A stretch of 16,479 nt of DNA from Chloroflexota bacterium (GCA_003577005.1 QEUW01000138.1:1-16479), one strand, 5' to 3'; positions 6,397 to 14,694 are shown, numbered from the stretch's first letter. Numbers and translations: made by a program. Notes: a model not told the origin generated them from the sequence alone.

Positions 6397-7060
6397 TTGG
6401 AACTGCGCCAGACGCTGCGTGACCGTGACCGTGCGCGGCCCCTGCTGGCTGCCACCACCCAGACACTGGCCTTTACTTCAAACAGCGACGCTTGGGTCGA
6501 TGTGACAGCCTTTACACGTCACCTGGTCGCCGTGGCCAAACATCCCCATGCCGACCTGCTGACCTGTGGCGCATGTACCCATGCGTTGGCCCAGGCCGTT
6601 GCACTCTACCAGGGCGCGTTTCTCAACGGCTTTTCCGTGCCGGATAGCGATCTCTTTGAACAGTGGGTCGTGACCGCGCGCGAAAAGCTACACCAGCAGG
6701 CCCTGGACGTCTTTACCATCTTGAGCCGCTGTTATCAGACCCAGGGTGATCTGGCTCAGGCGCTACAGACCGTGCGCCGGCTGTTGGAGCTGGCCCCCTG
6801 GCAGGAGGAAGCGCACCGCCAGTTGATGCTGCTCCTGGCGTTGAGCGGCCAACGCACCCAGGCGCTGGCCCAATATGACCGCTGTACTCAGATACTCATG
6901 GACGAGTTGGGCGTGCCGCCGGCCAAAGAGACCGACGCCCTCTATGATCAGATTCTGGCCGGCGAGATTGGGCCGGCCAGTAGGAGCATCCCCCTGCTCG
7001 TTACGCCCCCTGCACCTGCCGCCGCGCCGCCTCCGTTCCAGGTGCTGACCCCCCCACCCC
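6397..7060 (+). pseudogene. BTAD-domain (SARP/AfsR-type) transcriptional regulator remnant
   Basis: The frame encodes a well-kept bacterial transcriptional activation domain. It starts at the tail of the winged helix (ELRQTLRDRDRARPLL, then QTLAFTSNSDAWVDVTAF) and continues through the TPR-like helices (YQGAFLNGFSVPDSDLFEQW, GDLAQALQTVRRLLELAPW, EEAHRQLMLLLALSGQRTQA) to the ending ELGVPPAKETDALYDQIL. The N-terminal DNA-binding half is missing: the frame is open back to 6301 but that stretch is unrelated and only a TTG could start it. The large ATPase/TPR C-terminus usual in these regulators is also missing, because after a Pro/Ala linker (~7000-7060) the DNA becomes the antisense of another broken gene. 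It is therefore read as a remnant cut at both ends. Confidence 0.8.
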
Positions 7061-8036
7061 ATGTCGATGAGCGGCCCGCGCGGTCGTTCCTTCTGCAAAT
7101 GGTCCAGTTGCGCCAGCAGCCACGCAGAGGGAAGGCTCTCTGCCTTCTCCGGCTCGCCTGTCTGTTCTTGCAGTTCAAAGTAGGTCTGGATGGACGTTCG
7201 CAGCGTTTCCACAAAAGCAAATATGGCAAAGCTCTCATAGAGCCTGCTGATCTGCTCTGGCCCAGCGTACCGATCCGGCTGCCAGTTTGGCGTCCATGTG
7301 GCCTGTTGGCTAGCCGGGCGCAGCGGGCGCAGGATCTCCAGGCAGACATCGATGACGAGCTGTAGCTCCTCCAAAATCGTTTGGCCGGTCACAGCTCTTC
7401 CCTCAATCTCATAGATCGCACTGCGCAGAATATCGCTGTGCGCGCCATAGCCGTAGGGCCATTGCTTGTCTACCCAATAGGGCCAATGTTCTTTGACCCA
7501 GCGCTGCCAACGTTCATCCAACTGATCGGCTGTGGCGCCATAGATGCGCCGTCCCGACCGGTCACTGATGCTGCGCAGGATCTGGCTCTGGATGAGCGGG
7601 CGCAAGACGGTGATCGGGTGCTTGCCGTCGTGGTCATCATAATAAGAGGGATGCCCGTTGGCCAGGTACTCTTGAAAGCCCAAGACAGTGATCGGCCACC
7701 AGACAGCCGTAGGTATCGGCAAAAATCTCTTCCAGCCACTGCTGCCGCCAGGAGGAAATCAGCAAACCAGGTGAGCACACTCCCAGAGGATCGCTCAAGA
7801 TCTTCTTTTTGTGGCTCGATCTTCAGCTCGTCAAGATCTCGTTGGATACTAGCTGCGCTCCTCTCGACCTCAACTCTTGTCTGGGTCAAGGTGCTCTCAA
7901 CCATCGTTTGTGTTTCCTCGATCACGCTTGTTAGCGCGGCCCACCGTTCTTGCCAGCGTTTGTTCTCCCGGTCGGCGTGAGCAATGGTCAATGTCTGCAA
8001 CACAAAGTTGCTTGTTTGAGCCGGATCGGTAGACAT
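7060..8036 (-). pseudogene. Frameshifted, 3'-truncated gene of unknown family
   Basis: Coding text is split over three reading frames. Frame A starts at the ATG at 8036 with a strong AGGAGGAG and runs MSTDPAQTSNFVLQTLTIAH onward through a coiled-coil-like stretch to about 7800. Frame B then carries SSWRQQWLEEIFADTYGCLV (about 7755-7695). Frame C resumes with GFQEYLANGHPSYYDDHDGK and continues through PYWVDKQWPYGYGAHSDILR to AWLLAQLDHLQKERP near 7080. Two net frameshifts, near 7800 and 7690, are thus needed. The 3' end runs into the antisense of the BTAD remnant, so the natural C-terminus is lost. I do not recognise the family. Sequencing error could explain a single shift but not the truncation as well. 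Confidence 0.75.
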
Positions 8037-8266
8037 GGTCTCCTCCTGAGAAGATCGCGGCAAGCGTGCAGCCCATGGCTGGCAAGAAATCGCCACAGGC
8101 CGTAACAAACGTCTGGCAAATGTGAGAGACAATAAGCCTATGGTAACAAAAAAAGGTGAAAACGCAAAGAGCCACGCAGGACCTTCCTGGCCGGCATTGG
8201 TCGGGAATTGACCATCCCGCGGTGGATTGCTGCCAAATTTGGAATTTCTATGAAGGTACCAGTCGA
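8037..8266. other. Intergenic region without a supported gene
   Basis: Between the divergent pseudogene start and the amidohydrolase promoter I see no credible coding frame. There is an A-rich stretch (8148-8156) followed by GGTGAAAACGCAAAGAGCC, and a small inverted repeat GGGAATTGACCATCCC near 8203-8218. Small open frames here lack ribosome-binding sites. Confidence 0.5.
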
Positions 8267-8295
8267 TTGGCAGAAGACGAGATTCGATTTACAAT
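8267..8295 (+). promoter_or_regulatory. Promoter of the amidohydrolase / transport cluster
   Basis: TTGGCA (8267-8272), a 17-nt spacer, and TACAAT (8290-8295), 5 of 6 matches in each box. Transcription would start near 8302, ~42 nt before the ATG at 8344. It is the best promoter match ahead of the right-hand cluster. Confidence 0.65.
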
Positions 8296-8343
8296 ATGGA
8301 CATGTCGCCGTCGTATACCACCAAAAACTAGCGAGACATCCGC

Positions 8344-9591
8344 ATGACCGCTCCGACCATCAACCCCCAGCGCCTGATGGACGATCTGGCTGCCATCGCC
8401 CAGTTTACCGAACCCAACACGCCCGGCTGGACGCGCCGCTTCCCGTCGGATGTCTATCGCCGTAGTCGGGAATGGCTGCGCCGCCACTTTGAGGCCGAAG
8501 GTCTGGTTACCACGCTGGACGCTGCTGGTAATCTGTTTGCTCGCCGCCCCGGCGCTGAGGAGTTGCCGCCGATCCACATCGGTTCGCACACGGACACTGT
8601 GATGGGCGGTGGGCGCTACGATGGAACGTTGGGCGTCCTCGGCGCGTTGGAAGCGGCGCGGGCCATCGGCGAGGCCGGCATCCAACTGCGCCACCCGCTG
8701 GTCGTCGCCGATTATCTCTCGGAAGAGGCCACCGACTACGCCGTAGCCTGTATGGGCAGCCTTGCCCTCTGTACAGATCATTTTCAGCCAGACTGGCTAC
8801 AGCGGACGGTCAACGGCGTTACGCTGCGCCAGGCTATCATCGACATGGGTGGCCGGCCCGATGAATTGGGCCAGCCGCTCGTCAGACCAGACGAGATCGC
8901 CGCGTCGCTCGAATTGCACATCGAGCAAGGACCGGTGCTCGAAGCGCGCGGGGCAAAACTGGCAGCCGTGAGCGGGATCGTCGGCATCCGCCGGGCGCTG
9001 TTCGAACTGCGCGGCAAGGCCAATCATGCCGGCACCACGCCCATGGACCTCCGCCATGATGCGCTGGCAGCCGCCGCACACTTTATCGTCGCCGTTGAGG
9101 AGGTCGCCCGTGCCCACCCGGGCACGGTGGGCACGGTGGGGAAGCTCGACCTCATGCCCAACCAGGGCAACGTTATCCCCGCCCAGGTGGCGCTCATGGT
9201 CGAGATGCGGAGCCTTGATATGACAACAGTAGACAGCATGTGGGCGCACTTTATGGATCGGGCACAGGCTGCCTGCGCCGAGCGCGGGGTCGAGTGGCAG
9301 GTCTTTAACGAGACCCGGATGGACCCGGTGCGTCCCCCAGATTGGCTACACAAACTCGTGCTCGGCGTCTGCCGCCGGCATGACCCCAACGCGCTGGCTA
9401 TCCCTAGCGGCGCCGGCCATGATACCAACTATCTCTCGCTCGTCGCACCGGCTGCGCTGATCTTTGTACCCAGCATCGATGGCCGCAGCCATGCACCCGA
9501 GGAAGAGACGTCACCAGACGACCTCGCCCGCGGCGTCCAGGCGCTGGCCGAGGCGATCGTTGCACTAGATCAAGCGCTCGTTGGTCACTAG
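8344..9591 (+). CDS. M20-family amidohydrolase (allantoate / N-carbamoyl-L-amino acid hydrolase type)
   Basis: This 415-aa cytosolic metal-dependent hydrolase belongs to the AllC/HyuC/beta-ureidopropionase branch of M20, which releases NH3 and CO2 from ureido compounds. Motifs: HIGSHTDTV with H82 and D84 (78-86), GGGRYDGTLGVLGALEA with D93, a second carboxylate site SEEATDY (126-132, where the branch often has EEGxRF), ELHIEQGPVLE with H192 (190-200), the dimer-domain NHAGTTPMD (227-235), and C-terminal SGAGHDTNYLS and GRSHAPEE that complete the site. Length is typical (~410). The start follows a promoter, though the ribosome-binding site is weak (GCGAG). Family members split over allantoate, carbamoyl-amino acids and ureidopropionate; sequence alone does not decide. 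It is the first gene of the transport cluster. Confidence 0.9.
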   Translation: MTAPTINPQRLMDDLAAIAQFTEPNTPGWTRRFPSDVYRRSREWLRRHFEAEGLVTTLDAAGNLFARRPGAEELPPIHIGSHTDTVMGGGRYDGTLGVLGALEAARAIGEAGIQLRHPLVVADYLSEEATDYAVACMGSLALCTDHFQPDWLQRTVNGVTLRQAIIDMGGRPDELGQPLVRPDEIAASLELHIEQGPVLEARGAKLAAVSGIVGIRRALFELRGKANHAGTTPMDLRHDALAAAAHFIVAVEEVARAHPGTVGTVGKLDLMPNQGNVIPAQVALMVEMRSLDMTTVDSMWAHFMDRAQAACAERGVEWQVFNETRMDPVRPPDWLHKLVLGVCRRHDPNALAIPSGAGHDTNYLSLVAPAALIFVPSIDGRSHAPEEETSPDDLARGVQALAEAIVALDQALVGH

Positions 9592-9630
9592 TGATAACCG
9601 CAACAATCCATTTTTCGTACAGACTGACGC

Positions 9631-9659
9631 TTGGCGCTCACACAATAACAGAGTAAAGT
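9631..9659 (+). promoter_or_regulatory. Weak candidate promoter before the Rieske gene
   Basis: TTGGCG (9631-9636), a 17-nt spacer, then TAAAGT (9654-9659), 4 of 6 matches in each box. It sits in the 121-nt gap between the amidohydrolase and the Rieske oxygenase gene, and could be an internal promoter. Confidence 0.25.
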
Positions 9660-9712
9660 AGAACGTTAGTGACTTTCCACCAGACAATCGCTATACGAAG
9701 GACAAAAAGGCG

Positions 9713-10681
9713 ATGATCAACGACCCCGTCCTGGTCAACGACTGGCATCCCGTTGCGCAGACAGTTGATCTGCCGGAGAACGGCGTCTGCGCGGTGCGGC
9801 TGCTTGGCGAGGATCTCGTGCTCTGGCGGGTGCAGGGAAAGGTCGTGGCCTGGCAAGATCTCTGCGTCCACCGCGGCACCCGCCTCTCCAAAGGCAGCGT
9901 GCAAGCAGGCTGTCTGGTCTGCCCCTATCATGGCTGGACGTATGATGCATCCGGGCGCTGTGTCCAGATTCCTGCGCACCCCGACCAGACACCGCCGACC
10001 AAAGCCATTGTCAAGAGCTACCAGGCGCGCGAGCAATATGGCCTGATCTGGGTGACATTGGGCGCCCCGCCCCACGAGCCACCCCCCTTCCCCGAATGGC
10101 ATCTGCCCGACTACCGCAAAGTCTTGGCCGGCCCTTATCATGTCAGCGCCAGCGGCCCGCGCATCGTGGAAAACTTTCTCGATGTGGCCCACTTCCCTTT
10201 TGTCCATGAAGGAACATTGGGTGTACGCAGCCACCCAGAGATCGCCGACTACGAGGCCGAAATCGGGGCGGAGGGCGTGGTGGCGCGCAACGTGCGTATC
10301 TACCAACCCGACCCATACGGCACCGGCCAGCCCGATTGGGTCGCCTACACCTATCGAGCGTTGCGCCCGCTGACAGCCTATCTGCTCAAGGAGACAGCCG
10401 GACCCAACCTCTCGATCCTGCTCACGATCACCCCCCACGGCGTTGTCGAGAGCACCGCCTGGATGTGGATGGCCATGAACTATGGGCACGATATTCCCGA
10501 AGCGGATCTGATCGCCTGGCAAGATGGCATCTTTGCCCAGGATCGACCCATTGTAGAATCGCAACGGCCCGAACTGCTGCCGCTCGATCTCCAGGCGGAA
10601 CTACACTTGCGCAGCGACCGCACCGCCATCGCCTACCGCAAGTGGCTGAACGAGCTAGGGCTGACCTTTGGCGCAGCCTGA
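9713..10681 (+). CDS. Rieske non-heme iron oxygenase, alpha-subunit type
   Basis: This 322-aa protein has the two-domain layout of ring-hydroxylating or O/N-demethylating Rieske oxygenases. The [2Fe-2S] site is C51-x-H53 in CVHRGTRLSKG and C70-x2-H73 in CLVCPYHGWTYD. The mononuclear iron site is D157-x2-H160-x4-H165 in ENFLDVAHFPFVHEGTLG; D157 is the residue that normally bridges the two centres. The third iron ligand should be an acidic residue in the C-terminal third (candidates in AWQDGIFAQD). The length matches vanillate-demethylase-like enzymes rather than ~450-aa toluene-dioxygenase-type subunits. No reductase or ferredoxin gene is adjacent, so electrons must come from elsewhere. N-demethylation of a purine-like substrate would fit the neighbours but is speculation. 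Confidence 0.9.
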   Translation: MINDPVLVNDWHPVAQTVDLPENGVCAVRLLGEDLVLWRVQGKVVAWQDLCVHRGTRLSKGSVQAGCLVCPYHGWTYDASGRCVQIPAHPDQTPPTKAIVKSYQAREQYGLIWVTLGAPPHEPPPFPEWHLPDYRKVLAGPYHVSASGPRIVENFLDVAHFPFVHEGTLGVRSHPEIADYEAEIGAEGVVARNVRIYQPDPYGTGQPDWVAYTYRALRPLTAYLLKETAGPNLSILLTITPHGVVESTAWMWMAMNYGHDIPEADLIAWQDGIFAQDRPIVESQRPELLPLDLQAELHLRSDRTAIAYRKWLNELGLTFGAA

Positions 10682-10737
10682 GCATCCACTGGATTCCAAA
10701 CAGGCAGATCTGAAAATGGCCGGACAAAACAGCAGTC

Positions 10738-10813
10738 CACAGAGAGCGCGGAGGTTTCACAGAGATCACAGAGCTTTTTCTCTGTGCTCTCTGTGTCTTC
10801 TCTGTGTTCCTGC
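10738..10813. repeat. Iterated CACAGAG / CTCTGTG element forming a long hairpin
   Basis: CACAGAGATCACAGAG (10758-10773) and CTCTGTGCTCTCTGTG (10780-10795) pair at 15 of 16 positions around a 6-nt loop CTTTTT. Further copies flank the hairpin (CACAGAG from 10738; CTCTGTG at 10800-10806), allowing a longer imperfect stem. It lies between the Rieske gene and the lipoprotein gene. The word resembles a widespread intergenic repeat type I recall from several phyla; copy number here cannot be judged. Confidence 0.7.
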
Positions 10814-10888
10814 TGTTTTTCATTTTCAACAACCGGATTCGCAGAAAGTAACCGCTTTACCCATGTCACCCACAAGGAGAAAGGCTGC

Positions 10889-11914
10889 ATGTTGATTTTT
10901 CGCCGTCCGTGCATTGTGTTGTTGGCTCTCATTGTGATCCTCATGACTGGGTGCGCTGCGCCTGTGGCGGCACCGGCGACTGCACCTGAGGCCGAAAGCG
11001 CACCCGCTGACGAAAGCAAGGGCAGCATTGCGGTGCTGCTGCCCGGCCCGCCAGACGACAACTCGTGGAACGAGGCGGCGCTGACCGCCCTACAGGCCCT
11101 GGAAGCGGAGGGTTACACCATCGCCTATTCGGAAAGCGTGGCCGACGCCGACGCCGCCCGCATCCTGCGTAGTTATGCCGACCAGGGTTTTCAGCTTGTC
11201 ATTGGCCACAGCTTTGGCTATCAAGATGCCGTCTTCCAGGTCGCGTCCGAATACCCGGATGTGAATTTTGCCTGGGCGGGCGGTATCGACCGTACAGCGC
11301 CAAACGTGGCCGATTATGACCAACCGCTCTTCGAGCCGTCGTACCTGGTCGGTGTGATCGCCGGGCACGTCTCACAGAGTGGCAGGTTGGGTGCGCTCTA
11401 CGGCTTCGATATTCCCGTCTGTCACTCGATGGGTGAGGCAATGCTGGCCGGCGCCCGCACGGTCAACCCCGATGCCACGTTGACTGTCACCGGTGTCGGC
11501 GACTGGATCGATGTGGCCAAAGCCAAGGAAGCCGCACTGGCTCAGGCCGACGCCGGCATCGACTTCTGGATCGAGTGTGGCGAAGGCCCTGCCCTGGGCA
11601 CCATCGAGGCCGCCAAAGAACGGGGCGGCTTTGCCACCGGCTACGTGGGGGATATGACCGAAAACGGCCCCAATGTGGTCCTGGTCAACATTGTCTGGAA
11701 TGTCAGGCCCGTCTTTGAAGACATGATCCAGCGCACGCTCGACGGCTCGTTTGATGCGCCGTTCTACCAATATGGCGTGCGCGAAGGTGCGTTCGACGTC
11801 ACCGTAAACCCGGCCCTGGCCGACCAGGTCCCCGCCGAGGCGTTGGAGGCAATGGAAGCGGCCAAGGCCCAGATTTTGAGCGGCGAACTCGAAGTGCCGT
11901 ACGTGCCGCAGTAG
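10889..11914 (+). CDS. BMP-family ABC transporter substrate-binding lipoprotein
   Basis: This 341-aa lipoprotein belongs to the basic-membrane-protein (PnrA/TmpC/YufN) family. Characterised members bind purine nucleosides and deliver them to an ABC permease. The signal peptide runs from MLIFRRPCIVLLALIVI to the lipobox LMTGC, with lipidated C22, then an Ala/Pro/Glu-rich linker to ~46. The two-lobed binding domain starts SIAVLLPGPPDDNSWNEAA and shows family hallmarks: GFQLVIGHSFGYQDAV, YPDVNFAWAGG, the EPSYLVGVIAGHVSQSG stretch, GADIDFWIEC-like text (DAGIDFWIECGEGPALG) and GYVGDM. The ATG at 10889 was chosen over an upstream in-frame start because AAGGAG precedes it and the signal peptide begins there. 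The ligand is not fixed by sequence. It is followed by its ATPase and two permeases. Confidence 0.92.
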   Translation: MLIFRRPCIVLLALIVILMTGCAAPVAAPATAPEAESAPADESKGSIAVLLPGPPDDNSWNEAALTALQALEAEGYTIAYSESVADADAARILRSYADQGFQLVIGHSFGYQDAVFQVASEYPDVNFAWAGGIDRTAPNVADYDQPLFEPSYLVGVIAGHVSQSGRLGALYGFDIPVCHSMGEAMLAGARTVNPDATLTVTGVGDWIDVAKAKEAALAQADAGIDFWIECGEGPALGTIEAAKERGGFATGYVGDMTENGPNVVLVNIVWNVRPVFEDMIQRTLDGSFDAPFYQYGVREGAFDVTVNPALADQVPAEALEAMEAAKAQILSGELEVPYVPQ

Positions 11915-11947
11915 GGGTGGCTTAGAAAGATCACAGACATGAAGTAG

Positions 11948-12031
11948 TAATAAGTAATCGGTAATCGGTAATCGGTAATTTGTAATGAGCCGTTGGCGCA
12001 TCATTCATTAATAATTACCGATTACTTATTA
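11948..12031. repeat. 18-bp perfect inverted repeat with heptamer tandem repeats
   Basis: TAATAAGTAATCGGTAAT (11948-11965) and ATTACCGATTACTTATTA (12014-12031) are exact reverse complements 48 nt apart. Overlapping the left arm are five tandem heptamers: GTAATCG three times (11954-11974), then GTAATTT and GTAATGA (11975-11988). The element fills the spacer between the lipoprotein stop and the ATPase start, where a stem-loop could lower read-through or protect the abundant lipoprotein mRNA. Confidence 0.85.
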
Positions 12032-12082
12032 CCCATTATCCACCTATTCCGGCCGTTCGACTTGATGTGTGCAGGATTGCCC

Positions 12083-13615
12083 ATGCCAGAACCTATCGTC
12101 CAACTCAAAGCAATCACCAAGCGTTTTCCTGGTGTGCTGGCAAATGAACAGGTCACTCTTGACCTCTATCCTGGCGAAGTGCATAGCGTGCTGGGCGAAA
12201 ACGGGGCCGGCAAGACCACGCTCATGAGCATCCTGGCCGGGCTCTACCAGCCGGATGAGGGTGAGTTGTGGGTCAAGGGACGGCGCGTTCACTTTCGCTC
12301 GGCCCAGGATGCCATCCGCCACGGCGTGGATATGGTGCACCAGCATTTCCAGTTGGTGAAGAGCTTCACCGTCGCCGAGAATATCATCCTGGGCCAGCCT
12401 TCGTCGCGCGGGCCGCTGGTGGAAAACCGGCGCACCGTGGGCGAGCGCATCCGCCGGCTCTCGCAGCAATACAGATTGGATGTGGACCCCGACGCCCTGA
12501 TCTGGCAACTTTCGGTCGGCGAGCAGCAACGGGTGGAGATTCTCAAGGCGCTCTATCGCGGAGCAGATGTCCTTGTGCTCGATGAACCGACCGCTGTGCT
12601 TACCCCCCAGGAAGCCTCTGACCTGCTCGCTATTCTGCGCATCCTGGCCGGCCAGGGGCGGGCCATCGTCTTTATCAGCCATAAGTTGAATGAGGTGCTG
12701 GCAGTCAGCGACCGGATCACGGTGATGCGCAACGGGCGCGTGGCCGGCTCGATGCGGCCGCACCACGAGACGGTGACCACGAACGAACTGGCGCGGCTGA
12801 TGGTAGGCCGCGAGGTGTTGCCGGTGGTTACCCGCCGGGCGCATCCTGCTGGCGAACGCTGGTTGCGCATCGAGGACTTGTGGGTGAATGACGATCGCGG
12901 GCTGCCGGCGGTGCGCGGCGCCAGCCTGGAGGTGCGGGCTGGCGAGATCGTGGGGCTGGCAGGTGTGGCCGGCAACGGTCAACGCGAGCTGGAAGAGGCG
13001 CTGCGCGGCCTGCGACCGGTGCAACGCGGACGCATCCTGCTGGGCGACCAGGAGTCGACCCACGCCCGCCCCAGTGAGCGGGTCGCCCAGCACTTTGCCC
13101 ACATCCCGGCGGATCGCTATGGCTGGGGGCTGCTCTCCGCGGCCAGCGTGGCGGAAAACCTGGTGTTGGAGACTTTCGAGCAGCCGCCCTACACCCGCCG
13201 TGGTTTGCTCCAGTATCATGCTATCTTTGACGCCGCCGCCAAGCTGGTCCATGTATACGGTGTGCGGACGCCATCTGTAGCGAGCCGGGCCGGCAAGCTG
13301 TCGGGCGGCAATGCACAAAAGCTGGTCCTGGCGCGCGAGCTCTCGCTACAACCACGCGTCTTGCTGGCGGCGCAGCCCACACGCGGGCTGGATATCGGCG
13401 CCATCAGTTACGTCCACGAACAGCTCATCGAGCAGCGCGACCGCGGCGTCGCCATCCTTTTGATCTCCACTGAACTGGATGAGATCTTTGCGCTCAGCGA
13501 CCGCATCGCGGTGCTCTACGAAGGGCGTATCGTGGGCGAAACGCCAGGAGATAACGCCTACCGCCGCGCCGTGGGTCTCATGATGGCCGGCGTACCTGAG
13601 GAGCAGGCAGCATGA
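12083..13615 (+). CDS. ABC transporter ATP-binding protein, duplicated NBD (YufO-like)
   Basis: This 510-aa cytoplasmic ATPase has two fused nucleotide-binding domains, as in the YufO/NupO and RbsA types, and energises the importer. NBD1: Walker A GENGAGKT (38-45), Q-loop VHQHFQL (85-91), signature LSVGEQQR (143-150), Walker B VLVLDEPT (163-170), H-loop H200. NBD2: degenerate Walker A GVAGNGQRE (294-302), signature LSGGNAQK (406-413) and VLLAAQPTRGLD (426-437), where the Walker B Asp-Glu is replaced by Ala-Gln. This makes site 2 probably non-hydrolytic, a pattern usual in the family. The ATG at 12083 was chosen because homology starts there; in-frame upstream codons (from 11993) cross the repeat element. 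Its TGA overlaps the next ATG by 4 bp, indicating translational coupling with the permease. Confidence 0.93.
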   Translation: MPEPIVQLKAITKRFPGVLANEQVTLDLYPGEVHSVLGENGAGKTTLMSILAGLYQPDEGELWVKGRRVHFRSAQDAIRHGVDMVHQHFQLVKSFTVAENIILGQPSSRGPLVENRRTVGERIRRLSQQYRLDVDPDALIWQLSVGEQQRVEILKALYRGADVLVLDEPTAVLTPQEASDLLAILRILAGQGRAIVFISHKLNEVLAVSDRITVMRNGRVAGSMRPHHETVTTNELARLMVGREVLPVVTRRAHPAGERWLRIEDLWVNDDRGLPAVRGASLEVRAGEIVGLAGVAGNGQRELEEALRGLRPVQRGRILLGDQESTHARPSERVAQHFAHIPADRYGWGLLSAASVAENLVLETFEQPPYTRRGLLQYHAIFDAAAKLVHVYGVRTPSVASRAGKLSGGNAQKLVLARELSLQPRVLLAAQPTRGLDIGAISYVHEQLIEQRDRGVAILLISTELDEIFALSDRIAVLYEGRIVGETPGDNAYRRAVGLMMAGVPEEQAA

Positions 13616-14694
13616 CCCAACAGGTAGAGCCCGGTATGGTGTTCCCACAGGGACTCTCCACCGGCGAACCAGCGGTTGCCAGGCGGCTTGTAAGTGCGCT
13701 GGGACCGGCGTTACTGGGCGGGTTTGTTGCGCTGGGGCTGGGTGCTTTTCTTGTCCGCATGGCCGGTGCTGACCCGCTGGCAGCCTATGGGGTGATGGTG
13801 CGGGGCGCATTGGGCGGCCAGCGCCAGCTCACCGAGACGATCTTGACGGCATGTCCCTTGCTCATCATTGGCCTGGGGTTGGCCGTTGCGTTCAGAAGCC
13901 AGGTCTGGAACATTGGGGCAGAGGGCCAATATTTTATGGGCGCTTTGGCCGGCGGCTTCCTGGCGCTCCAGTTGGGCGATCTGCCCAAAGCGCTGCTGGC
14001 GCCGCTGATCCTGGCTGGTGGGCTGGCTGGCGGCGCGCTCTGGGCATTGATCCCCGGTCTGCTGCGCACACGGCGTGGGATCAGCGAGATCATCACGACG
14101 TTGATGCTCAACTATGTAGCGGTGCTGTTGCTCCAATATCTGGCGCGCGGTCCCTTGCGCGACCCGGCGGGGTACTTGCCCCAGTCGGCCCAGTTCGCTG
14201 ACGCAGCCCGTTTGCCGATTGTGTGGTCGCCGCGCATCCACCTGGGCGTCGTGTTAGCGTTCCTCTTGGTTCCGCTGGTGTATCTGCTCATCTGGCGGAC
14301 GCCGTTGGGGTTTCGCTTGCGGGCCATCGGGGCGAACGCCAATGTGGCGCGCTTTGCGGGGATCAATGTCGAAAGCGGTATCCTGCTGGCTCTGATGGTG
14401 AGCGGCGCGCTGGCCGGGCTGGCCGGTGTGATCGAAGTGACATCGCTCCATCTGCGGCTCAAAGGGGCGATCTCCGGCGGTTATGGTTTTAGCGCGATCC
14501 TGGTGGCGCTGTTGGGGCGAATGAACCCGCTGGGCATCGTCGTGGCGGCGCTCTTCTTTGCTGCGTTGACCATCGGCGCCGAAGCCATGCACACAGCCTA
14601 TGGTTTACCAGCGGCGCTGGCGCAGGCGCTCCAGGCGATCATCGTGCTCTTTGTCCTGGGGGCGGATGCCTATTTTAGAATGCGGAATTCGTAA
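13612..14694 (+). CDS. ABC transporter permease (BPD_transp_2 family, YufP-like)
   Basis: This 360-aa inner-membrane protein has about 8-10 hydrophobic segments, starting at ~28-50. Typical motifs are FRSQVWNIGAEGQYFMGAL (94-112), RRGISEIITTLMLNYVAVLL (154-173) and the cytoplasmic coupling helix FRLRAIGANANVARFAGI (234-251). With the second permease it should form the heterodimeric channel of the importer. The ATG at 13612 overlaps the ATPase TGA (13613-13615). The stop TAA (14692-14694) lies inside the first unit of an intergenic repeat, so the last few residues (RMRNS) border or arise from repeat sequence. Length is normal for YufP-type permeases. Confidence 0.93.
   Translation: MTQQVEPGMVFPQGLSTGEPAVARRLVSALGPALLGGFVALGLGAFLVRMAGADPLAAYGVMVRGALGGQRQLTETILTACPLLIIGLGLAVAFRSQVWNIGAEGQYFMGALAGGFLALQLGDLPKALLAPLILAGGLAGGALWALIPGLLRTRRGISEIITTLMLNYVAVLLLQYLARGPLRDPAGYLPQSAQFADAARLPIVWSPRIHLGVVLAFLLVPLVYLLIWRTPLGFRLRAIGANANVARFAGINVESGILLALMVSGALAGLAGVIEVTSLHLRLKGAISGGYGFSAILVALLGRMNPLGIVVAALFFAALTIGAEAMHTAYGLPAALAQALQAIIVLFVLGADAYFRMRNS

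Noticed and set aside
8156..8465. Small plus-strand frames before the amidohydrolase
   Set aside because: They overlap the promoter and the 5' end of the amidohydrolase in another frame and have no ribosome-binding site or recognisable features.
9638..10564. 308-codon minus-strand frame
   Set aside because: It is antisense to the Rieske oxygenase, whose ligands are all conserved in the plus frame; the minus translation has no family features.
11948..11988. CRISPR-like array
   Set aside because: The units are contiguous heptamers without spacers, and no cas genes are present.
12044..13318. 424-codon minus-strand frame
   Set aside because: It is a shadow of the ABC ATPase, rich in His/Gln/Arg as expected for the complement of a GC-rich gene.
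13151..13400. Loss of the Walker B Asp-Glu in the second half of the ABC ATPase as a defect
   Set aside because: A degenerate second site with QPTRGLD is usual in YufO/RbsA-type fused ATPases, so it is not a sign of decay.
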